A stretch of DNA of 64,000 nt from Distichodus sexfasciatus (lineage: Eukaryota; Chordata; Actinopteri; Characiformes; Distichodontidae), in NCBI GenBank assembly GCA_032718565.1, contig JAVGVS010000043.1, positions 473,042 through 537,041 on the forward strand, read 5' to 3'. Shown piece after piece: positions 45,701 to 57,700 of the stretch. The translations under genes and the position numbers were made by a program. Under the pieces are notes generated by a model that saw only the letters and a list, made by a program, of their open reading frames with translations, was not told the origin of the DNA and did not search any database. Numbering within the stretch: position 1 is the first letter of the stretch; each line of letters begins with the position of its first letter.

Positions 45701-48700
45701 ATCCAAATGATTCTTGGAAACAAACACAGATCTATAATCCCATAATCCTTGCCAAAATAATATAATGACTATAATCCCAAAAAATCCCTGACTTTGTGCA
45801 AGTGCATTTGAGATTAAAGGTGAAAGGGGGATGAAGGTTATCCTACTCTTGCTGATCGCCTCAAGTTTGCAGACGGTGGTTGGTGATGCCGAGACCCCGG
45901 AAAGCCCTCATGTCTGAAGTACCTTCCAGCTCTTTCAGAGGCCTCGGGCTGCCATAGTAACCTATGCATTGCCGGAGGTTAGTTAGGCACTTAACTTTTT
46001 CCGAGTTGTTCCCAGCTGATCCCTGAGATGACTTTGGCTGACCAACCTCACTGACTCTCTATGGAGCGTTCAGCTGACGCTGGGATCTATCTCAATCTCA
46101 CCAAGCTGATCGCTGACCAATCCTGACTCACCAGGATTCCCTGGAGATGTCCTGAGCTGACGCTGACCTTGTAATCTTCCCGAGTTGGATCCCTGGCCGA
46201 TCGAACCGCAACAGACTCTTATGGAGACATCATCGTGAAAATCTAACTGATTGACCTTATGGACGTTTACCGACTTAGCAGCACAATACTGAACTAATTT
46301 CAGCCATTGCTTTGAGAGGGTCCCAGTAAGTGGCCCAAAGCAACAACCCGGGATTCAAATATCCTTGACTATTTTTTAGAGTCTTTTGCTTTTTAAATAA
46401 CTAATAACTCATCTTTGATCTATTGTTTATTGTACATTAATGTTCAGGCGCCTGCTTTTTAGAGGAGTATGGGGTCCCCTTCTGAGTCTTGGTTCCTCTC
46501 AAGGTTTCTTCCTCTAGAGGGAGTTTTTCTGCCACTGTCGCCTCAGGCTTAAGGGGGGTTTTAGGCCGGTTATATGTAAAGTGCTTTTAGACAACACGGA
46601 CTGTTGTTAATATAAATAAATTTGAATTGAATTGAACTGAAGTGTACCTACAAGAACTGATGCTGGCTTGAAGGCAAAAGGTAGTAACACCAAATACTTA
46701 TTTGATTTAGATTTTTTCTTTTGTTCCAGCTCACTTTTGCATTTTGTAAATTGAAAATACAATCATTATTTATATTTCTGAAACATTTCTTTGTTTACAG
46801 CATTTTTTCACACCTGCCTAAAACTTTTGCACAGTACTGTACATATTTTAAAAAATCGCAGGTATGCCCAGTCTAAACATTCTTCACGAGGATGGCGAGG
46901 ACAGGAATTACTTGATATAAAGCGAACAACAGTAATTTCTCTTAAACTTGTTCTTAAGAAAGCGAAATTCTTTCAAAAGCACACTATTATACAATTAAAG
47001 AACTGAACAAAATCCTGACGTTGTGAACAAACTATATGCTAGAAAATCTGTTCTCCAGTACAGACTTGTTCGCTAATATGAAACAAAAATGAAAATCAGA
47101 ATCTTCATCGAAACTACGTCAGAGAAATTTCGTAAGAACAGTTGGTGAATGAGGCCCTTTGTTTTACCATGAACAGTGTAACTGTGACAGCAATTCTTTA
47201 CATATTCTTTTAAATATCAACCGTTTTAACACCTATTTGACCACAAGACTGGCCTCGGTCAAGTCACTGTCCTACTTTCTTGTTACTAATGAATTTATCA
47301 TTAATGCTTTATCATTAATAGATAATAATGACCGCAATTCTGTCGAGCAACATGAGTGAATCAAGACCAACTCATGTTGCCAGTAGACCTGTTTCCTGTT
47401 GACAGAGGAAAAACACACAGTTTGATCCATTCCTCATAACAGAAAGCTCACTGACCCATTTAGATACAAAAGATTATGAGCACGTTGGTTATGAGAGACC
47501 GTTGAAGCTTTTAAGTCATAAAAAGCTGCTACTGCTATTTGGGGCTTCTCCCAGCCGACACGTACAGTAAATAAGGAGTAAATACTGTCAACCGTTTATC
47601 TCCGTCACTCGGCCTTTGCGTAATCGTGATCGGGGTTGTGCTTGTCTAGTCGCATCATAACCACTCTATTCGTAAAGAGTGTTTCGTGAAAAGATTTCTA
47701 ATGAAAATTTCAATAGTATTTCATACTAAGTTTCATCTAGTGTACTGTTATGTCCCCGTTTATTGCTTTAACTGGCAATAACCCCTAATGGTTTGTCTTC
47801 AACCTCTACAGTACAAACCCACGCTCTTGTAGATGTTCACTGTGTAGTAAATATTTACGCTTTACAATATGATGTTTTGTCAATTTATGGGATTTATTCA
47901 ATGTAGGTGGGCTTATATCTAATATATCGATGTATTCCCGCTTGTTCCATGCGGTGGTAAATGACTATATTGTGACCATCTAGTATAAATCCTAACGTTA
48001 TTGTTAAACAGACAGCATGTACTGCTGAAGTTTCGCTAAAACGCCGCCGCCACGTTTGAAAGGGGCGGTTGGCAGTTTGGGGCGGGTGTAGGCGTTTCGT
48101 CCGCGAATCCTATTGGCCGATGGCTCCTGGTTTTGTGATTGACTGCACGCTACAGAAAGTTTATATAGAAAAACCAAAGATGACGGAAGAAATGTATATT
48201 GTGTATCGCTATATAGCTTAAAAATATCGCAATATTATTTTTATGCCATATCGCCCAGCCCTAATTCAACGTCTACTGATATCACAAAGTCTGTTGTGAA
48301 ATGATTTCGATATGATTCAGTACAGCGGCCAGTGACAATATCTTTTGCTGATTTAACACCATCACGTTCACTCGTCTCAAATCAAAAAAAAAAGCAACTA
48401 AAATATCATTTGACATTTTGTTTCCTGAGCTTCAGCCCACTGTAGCCTGTGTTAATGTGCTTGATAAAAGTTGTAAAGAAACCAGCGGCAGTTTCTGCAC
48501 TTCTGCACCCAGTTCCGCTGAACAGTGACGCTAATTAAAGCTCGGCCATTAAGATTGTTACTGGAGATAATGACAAGTAAACAGATATAAGAGACTACTT
48601 CTGCCCTCTTTTATTATTTCATTTTATCTTTGGGTTGTAAACTCTTCTAATAAGGACACTTCCTTGTTATACAGGAGATTCACTGGAAAAAGGACACAAA

Positions 48701-51700
48701 TATTCTGTAATAGCTCTCACTAGGACGAAGCAATCAGACCAAGCAATGTGCAACTAAAGCATATGGAGCTCCATGACTAAAAAAATGTCGGAGAAAATGG
48801 AAATCGCTTTTGACACCGCCATGAACCAGCCGTGTACCTGGACGTTTCTGACCAGTTCGTGAATCAACCGGATGATCGCGAGTTAACGGAAGGTTACTTC
48901 CAGCAAGACGGAGCAACGTTTCACACACCGGCAAGGAGCAGGGCGGAACTCCCTTGACAACAGGTGATTTCCGCAGAGGCTTTGGCCACCACGGGTCATC
49001 GATCTGACGACACCACCACCACTTCCGGGAATAAAGCCTCCACCATCATAACAAAAAAATACATAATATGTGTATCAATGTTTTCTTTTTGGCTTGATGC
49101 TACGGGCTTGCTGATCACAGAATCGATGTAGATGGATGTATCGTTACACCTCTAATATCCCTAGACCTCTTGTTCTCTCAGTGACACTGGATTTGAGGTG
49201 TTTGCTCTCTGACTCTGCCATGTCGCCTCCCTTTGTCGGTCACCAGTTCTCCGAACTGCCTGCTCTCCCAGCTGTCCACCAAATGCAGCTACCAGCAGCA
49301 CGCCTGACAGGCGGCCCAGCCTGGGGACCTTGGGGCAACAAAACAGTGAGCCGTAACCCCCAAAAAAAAAAAGAGAGATACAGAGCACTTTCATGTCATG
49401 TGCACTGGAAAGCCCATCCAAAATACCAAACCCACAGCATGTACCTTCCAAAAGCCTTGGCTTCCTCAGTGTGGCATCCAGGAGGTAGGTTGTGTTCCCC
49501 CTGGCACTGCTCCGTTGGTGACGATGGGAAACCAAGCCCGTTGGGTCAGAACGCGCTACCATGTTTGGGAGAACTGGGGGGCTTAGGGAACTCGAACGGG
49601 GGCATAGCCTGAGGGAAGGGACAGGAAAGGAATATTTATTGATGCTGGATATTTGAAACGGGTCGATTTTCTTTTTCCCCATGTACAAAGCAAAAAAATA
49701 TACACAGAGAAAAAGATAACGCTAGTGCATACCCTGGAAGGGGAGCCGAGGATGGTGGGTAAGGGGCTGCGCTGCATCAGTTCGCTGAGCCTTGGAGAGG
49801 AATGTAGTGGCCTGAGGGCCATCGTGCCTCCCTGCGGGGCCACCATCGGGTCCGAGTGCTGCTTTTTGATGGTCTGCCTGCAGCTCAAGGCGCTCTCTCC
49901 AGGAGGTAAAGTGGAGACGCGAGCTCAACTCTGTTGCTGGAGCCGGGGCTTGCTCTCGGGGTGCTGCTGAAATGCTGCAGAAAATGGAGGAGAGAGAAAG
50001 ATACACAGAGGGATAATGTAAGAAAAGTCCTGGGTTTGGGGGGCGCTGCTAAGGTTAAAAAAAAAAAAAAAGAGAAAAGAGTATGACACAGACCGGAGGG
50101 GAGATGAATTATGAAACAGCGGGTGAAGGGGAAGCTCGGGGCATGAGGACGTTACGGCGCCAGCGATGCCGCCCAATAAAAAAACTGCGATTGTGCAAGC
50201 AAGCAGGCACGGAGAGACACGATACGATAGTTATACAGCCTCTGCAAGATGCTAGGTTAAGAACAGACGCCAGGTCTATGGTAGAACCGAAAGAACGGTG
50301 ACACATGAAATTCGTCAAAAAATGCTAAAAAATAAAATCGACTAGTGAAACTTTAACACCGCTATAGGTTTAAACATTAACACAAAAAGCCAGCGATGTT
50401 GGCACAAAGAAGAAAAGAACTGGTCTCCGCGTCGTTTTTTCTACTTGCGCAACAACGCACACGCTGCAAAAATCAGTGATGGTGTTTTTTTCTTTTTTTT
50501 TTTTCCCATGACGTGATTCCAAAATTATTTGTAGGTATGCACGTGAATGAATTATTGGCCGATGCCGATATCCGATAATTTCACGTTTCCATTTGTCGAT
50601 ACCGATCAATGAGGAAGGCAGAATCGAGTGCGTAAAGACAAGACATTTTGCTCTTCAAAGTTCCATTGTGCATTTCGAGTGTAGTGCACAACATCTGAAG
50701 AAAAAGTCACTTCCTGCCCTATATAGGATACCAAGTCAAATAGGGCGCGTGTGACACTCATGCACTACCTAGTGCGAGAGAGCTGTTGAGCTACAACCCC
50801 AGCTAGTTCCTAGTTCTATATGTACTACCACATAAAAAAGTATGATAAGAGCACCTTAGTCCGTATAAAATCCTATCTCGACTTTTGGACGCCATAATAA
50901 GTTAGAGATGTTGTAATTACATAAAGGCCTCTCATAATTATGAGACGTTGTCTTGAAATCGCAAAATAGCAACTACAAGATAAGGCGCATTCATTTTTTA
51001 ATGAAGCCATCCCAACATGCCCTAGGCGCACTTGAAGCCGGCGCTGATCATGCCATGCATGTAAACACGCTTCAAAATGATTGTGCAACAGCTGTGAGCG
51101 AGGCCTCAGGGAGCGATTTAAGACCGCTTCGTAATCTTGACGACGAGTTCAAAACGCCTCCGGTTATGAAGGCCCGGCTTCACAGAATGGTTCAGCAGCC
51201 TAGGACGGTGCTGGGGGTCCGCAACCCGATCGATCTTAAAGATGTCAACCACCTAAATATTTAATCGAACGACCTTTTATATCCTTCTAATACCGGCACC
51301 GTCATCTTATCTTACCATACGCCACCATTCAGGTAAGAGCGGGCGCCATACTTTTTCAAGACCTTTCATCGTGCGGCACATCCGAGCAGGAGCTTTCAGC
51401 CGCAAAAAAGGACTCAACGCCAACAGTGGTGTGGCAGCAATGACGAACATTTGCCGGGATGACCGTCAGCACTTCAGAGGCGGCGGTTACAAAATCACTT
51501 TGACCACCGCCCAAATGAACATGTTAAGACCCGTCAGTAGAACTCCACTCATCTGCATCTTGCATGGTTTCAACCTCAAATTCTTTGCTTATCCATGAGG
51601 TTCACATACTTTTGCCACACACACATAAAATATATCGCATCATTTTCCTAAGTAAATAAATAATCAAGTATAATATCTTTGTCTCTGCTTTCTTCAATTG

Positions 51701-54700
51701 CCTCTTCTTTCATCTACTTTTTAGGACGCTCAGAAAGTCTGATGATGTTTAAGTCATATTGATGGTGAAATTCAGGGGATGTACCGACGATTGCTAGCTG
51801 CCAGATACCGGGCCGACACTACACGTGACAGTGTTTTTCAAACCAATTCACAGATGCGATTATTTGCAGCACAGCCACACGCTACAAGATTCAGGCAGCT
51901 GCCTCACATGTATCACTTAACGGAGGCGCTTTTCATCTATTTGAATGGGTGACAACGTATGGCGCATTTAAATGAATTTGTGGTGAGTATGATACCAAAC
52001 ATCAACGGGCCAAAACTAGAGCGCCAAGAAAATGGCTTGTCAAAGAAAAAAAAATCACATGTAACTCAAAGTCATCAAGAATGAGAGATCTGAGAAAGTT
52101 AACAAAATTAAGAATTGAGTGCTGCTGTGATAATATTAAGTATGTAACTGTATTTTTCCTCTCAATGTGTTAAATGTCCTCACGCCAGCATAGTAGATGA
52201 CCGACGAGCGGCTTTTTTGCTCGAGTGAGATTTCTGTGCGCGGTTTGAAAGGGGGCCAAAATACACAATGCGTTACTTTTCGGACGTCGAGTTACCGGAG
52301 TTGTTACATTTTACATTTTACGAGCTACATTTATTTGCTTAAAATTTGTAAAGAAAATTATGAAAAATAAATAAATTATATTATAATTATATTAAATATT
52401 ATATTAAAGAAAATTAGGTTTTTGTTTGTATTTGCTGTAGAGCTGCCACTATTATATGTCACTATTATAAAAGTAACTAGTAAACAGGGAAAGTAACTAC
52501 CGCGTTACATTAAAAAAGTGGAAACCCATTTTTTTGTGTCGATGTCGTCGACTACTCGCAGTAGCTCCAATTTTCTGTTATCTGGGGAAAAAAATCGGTA
52601 TCGGAAAAATCAGCATCGGCCGATCACACTTACAAAAAAATCGGCAATCGGAATCGGCCAAGAAAATTGCAATCGGTGCATCCCTAGCAGAAACATATAA
52701 AAAGGGCTTCACAAACATTCAAGCAGCACTGTAGACGAAATTTTGAGGGAGAGATAGAGATGAGAACGCACAGTTGGTGAATTATGATTACTGCCCCAGA
52801 AAGTATTTCTCACCCTGAGGGGACAGCTGAAAGGTCTTGGCACCCCCTAAGGACAGCCGGCGGGAAGCGAGACCGGTAGTGTGGTGAGGGGGAGAGGGAC
52901 CGGCCCTCCCGAAGCTCAGAGGACTGCCACTGTTGCAGCGCCGCATCGGTCCGCACCTACACAACACACACACAAATCACTCAGGAGATTCAGCGAATTC
53001 TTTCCTAACTGCAATATTTATTTACACCAAGTTTCGAAACACTGCTTCTATAAACATAACATAAACAAAACGTGGTATTACAGATGTGATGAAAAAAATG
53101 TCAGGGCTATAAGTTTATAAGTCAGAATTAAGGTAGAATATTAAAATAACCCTGATTTTTGTTTAGAAGATGCGGAAAAAAGTAAAAATGAGTGAATGTC
53201 ATTGTGAACGCATCACAGCACAGCACACAGTGCACCACAGCGAAATGTGACCTCTGCATTCTACCCATCCGTGAAGGAGCAGTGGGCAGCTAACATGGGC
53301 ACTACCCGGGGCGCAGTGCTTGGGGACGGTGCCTTGACCCCAAATTGTGGGATTGCTGATTCAAATCCCACCCTAGCTCCCCTCCCCGGGGGCAGTTGGT
53401 ATTGTAATGATCAGGGAGTCAGCCCCGTGATCTGAGTGTTGCTGGTTCAAATCCTGGACCGGTAAAGGTGCAACTCAGGTACTCATGAGAACTGCTTCCT
53501 GGGTGCTGCCAAAAAGCTGTAAACTGCTTCTACGTTGGGATGAACGGCGTGCTGTGTTCACAATGACAAATAATGACTCACTTAATTCTTCACTTCACTT
53601 AAATTCACTTAGCTGTTAAACTAAGAGCTGCCGAATTAATGTTAAGCTCCCGTCGGGAACGTGCCAACCACAAGAAAAGTAACAGTGAATAGGGAATTAC
53701 AATTAGAATTTTTTGACCTGTGAAGGAGGGCTCTAGTTGGGCTATTGACAAGAAATGCAATAGCCCCGGTCTTCTCAATGAGATGAAATTTCTAAGTCAT
53801 GAACAGTGTCCTTACGACAAAAACTGTGGAAGGAATTAAAGGAACAAAAACTGGGAAGAAGAGGAAAAAATGAAGAGAACAAGTGACGGCCACCACAAGC
53901 CTAAGTCCTAAATAAAAGTTCCTAAATAAAGTTTTGTTTGCCAATATTTGACCCTCCACGGCAAAACCAGTCGCTTCTCTCAAATTTTCAAAAAATTGAG
54001 TTATTATTGAGTTATGTTTTCCTGAAAGGGCATAAATCAAGCTTCAAAACGATACCTGCATCGAATGAATCAAACGACATATGACTGAGATATCAACATT
54101 CAATGGAGTCGGGTTTCTCCTGTCACACCAAGTGAGAAACGGAGAAATCTGCCTTTGAAGTTGACCATCGACGTAGTACTCACAGACGCTTGGTGCGGTC
54201 GCGGCTACGTTTGCATTTACGGTAGCCTATGCTGCATTCACAGCCACACGGATAGCCTACCTGCGTTAGGTTAACTGAACTCGGAGACGGACATATCTTC
54301 ACGCTAGTCAACCAGTGGATTTACCGTAAATATTGAAGTAGAGCGGTCAAAACAGAAACTTTTAACATTCTGCTGGAATTGAATTCCTCACCTCAAGAAA
54401 GTCACGTTTTTAGGATGGAAAGGGTAAGTTTTTCAGCAAAATTTATTCACAGCAGTACAGTATAGACCTTTCACTGTTTCAAAACAAAACGCTAAAAACA
54501 GAAAATCCTAAATTTTACCCCACGCAATGTTTTTCTGGGAAACCTCCGTTGCGACAAGCGACTTGTTTCGCCGTGCAGAGTCACATATCTCTCACTAGTG
54601 TTCGATGTGAAAATAATATGTTGCAATGTCCACAGGTCCTCTTGCAAGAACAAGTATTAGGCACGCAGAAATAAATGTCAGTTGGCATCCTATCACAGAA

Positions 54701-57700
54701 TGTCTGCATGTCCTAGGTGTCCTGTCACTGACCTTAGTCGTAGCAAAGGTTTATGTCTGTTCAGAATTTTTTAATCCTAAGACTGTTTTACAGATTTTTG
54801 CTCTTAAAAAGATACCCAAAATAAAATGTGTATTTCTCAGCAACCACAATGTCTATTTTTATGCGTTTGGTATCACTATAAAGGTAACACTTGTGAGATT
54901 ACTGTGGAATCAGCGTACATGTTACTGCGTCAGAATAAAGGAAGATGCAACACAGCAGAACATGAAAAAAAATCATGTTCGGCAAAAAAAAAAACATTAT
55001 TTGTGTAATCTGCGGAGTCTGGGCTTTCATATGATGTACGGTATGCATGGTTAGCCATAGTAGTATAGATTCTACGGCCGTATTTCTTCCACGTAGACCT
55101 ACGTAGTGTTCTTGTTCTTTGTTTATTTATGTGTTTGGTGTTGGAATTGTGTTATGTTTGGGTGGAATTTGTTTGAGATTTTTAGACGAGATTCCATCGG
55201 TGATGTTGATGTGCGGCATGCGTACGTTTGTTTACGTTTACCCACTATTTAAAGCCTTCCTGTTCTGCCCCCCGTACCGGGGACGATCGGGCTCAAGCAG
55301 TTAATAGTCTAAATTCTTTGGAAATAAAGAATATTAAAAAAATGAGGTCTTGTACTTCAGTAGACAGTATAATATTGCTATCCTACTTCAAAGTACCACC
55401 GCATACAACTTTCATGTTTGTAGTTTAATAAACTACTGTTACGCTCTAGGAAATACAAATAGCAAATTTAAGCACAGACCTAAACGCTGTAAGAACCTAC
55501 CAGTCGTCTTTGGCAGGCATTCGTCTGTAAAGGCGCGTTTATGGCCTTCGAAAGGACAAATGGCCAAAGGCACTGACGTGGTTAAAATGTGTGCCGTGCG
55601 TGTGTGTGTGTGTTTGTGCTGACCGTGGAGAGCTGTCCAGGCCGGGGGAGTGCAGATTCTGCTCCATGCGCTGGTAATTGTGAATCTGAGTGGGAACTGG
55701 AATGGGTACAGACTGGCCATAGTTACTCACAGAGTATTCGGTGGGCCTGCTGAGAGACAGAGTGGGTGAGAAAGGAAGAGTGTGAATCAAGGGAACGAGG
55801 CAAAAGAACGAGCACAGAGAAGGTCAGACAAGGTAACTATCAAAGTCCGATTAATAAAAATCAAACGGCCATTCGAGACGCTGGTTTCGCCTGAAGCACT
55901 AACAGACGGAAGGGCGTTAAAACCCAAACGGAGGCCAGACAGCCGGGGGGACGATTTATGACCCGTGATTAACACATTGCAGATAGGCGCTGCCATTTCC
56001 TGACCCTGGACCAGCTCTGCAGCTTCTCAAACAGTGGTTAAGGTTAGGGTTGGAATGTCGAGGTTGGTCAGCAACAATAGAGCACGGATCAGCATTAGAG
56101 AGCAACACTTTGCAGTAAGGTTTTCAACACTGTTCGGTGCTGCGTCCAAAAATGAGTCCCACAGAGCCAAGAACACCACATTTAGGAAGGAAACAGACCA
56201 CTCTGAACCCTCATTTATCCCAATCCTGCCCTCTTATAAATAAAAGCTGCACCTCCTAACAGCTGACAACACCTTTTTAAAGCCAGCACAGTCCAAATAA
56301 CCCGCTGGCCAACACTGAGCTTGCACCGGGTCCCTGAATGTCAACGGAAAAGCTCCCTGCTGACTTCGGCAAAAACAAAGATCAGTATTGATGGGGGCGA
56401 CTGCGGAAACTCTACATTCTGCAAACCGGTCAGTGTTCAGAGTAGTGACTTCCTGTGTGCCGTTAGCACCTAAACAGATGTGCGTGACCTTCTTGCACAT
56501 AACCTTTGACAACATGATATTTAAAAACACCCGTCATCTATAGTTTTATGATTAGCAGTTTCACAAGCTATTCTTACTTTTCGTATCTTATGAAAGGCGC
56601 TGCAAACGCTCGCCACTGTAACTGAGAACGTTTCGGTTTCTCACGCAAAATGCAAGGACTCCTGTCCCTTCGTGCACAAGCAGAGCACAGGAAGCAAAGA
56701 CCTCTCATGCAATTTTCACTTTCATAGCACTGCAACTCTATATTCTTGCAGTGGATTGTATCTTCCTGAACACTGCTTTGTTGTTCTCTGTAAGTCTACA
56801 GACTCTCTGGGAAATAGACTTGCGAAACGTGATTGTAATCAGCATTTCAGACTTTGATGAAGTTATTTACCTTTACTCCATTTATCAGATGCACTTACTC
56901 AGAGAGATTTGCATTTCCTTATTATAAGTACAGTCTTTTGGCAATATGTGTGTCTGATTAATGCCGTAAATGTCAATAAGTGACGCAAATTCATCAGAAA
57001 CTGCAGATGAACTTGTCTTTTTGGAGCAACTTGAGGTTGGTTGGTAGTCAAGTACAGTACGGTGCAAAAGTTTTAGGCAGGTGTGAAAAAATGCTGTAAA
57101 CAAAGAACGCTTTCAGAAATATAAATAATGATTATTTTTATCAATTTACAAAATGCAAAGTGAGCAAACAAAAGAAAAATCTAAATCAAATCAATATTTG
57201 GTGTTACTACCTTTTGCCTTCAAACCAGCATCAGTTCTCATAGGTACACTTGCACAAAGTCAGGGATTTTGTAGGATTATAGGATTATAGATCTGTGGTT
57301 AGTTCTCCAAGATGTTTGGAACAACCTACCAGCCGAGTTCCTTCAAAAACTGTGTGCAAGTGTACCTAGAAGAATTGATGCTGTTTTGAAGGCAAAGGGT
57401 GGTCACACCAAATATTGATTTGATTTAGATTTCTCTTTTGTTCATTCACTGCATTTTGTTGATTGATGAAAGTAAATGATTAACACTTCCATTTTTGAAA
57501 GCATTCCTTGTTTACAGCATTTTTTTTATAGTATCTTACAACTAGACTCCACCACCCACCATTTAGGTCTTAAAAATGTGTAAATCGTCCCTTTATGAAA
57601 ACAAACCTCAAGTTATAGTTCATCCGTGTTTTGAACCCCTAGGCTACGCACAAGTATGATGCACAGAACCGTAATGTAAATGTTTATGAACTCTAGCATC

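Noticed and set aside
49161..49688. Single long 175-codon ORF
   Set aside because: It reads through two ULK1 exons and the intron between them in mixed frames; splice sites at 49445, 49608 and 49320 explain it better.
55040..55330. Solo LTR
   Set aside because: Promoter-like and poly(A)-like motifs are in order, but no TG..CA ends or target duplication could be found; kept only as a note.
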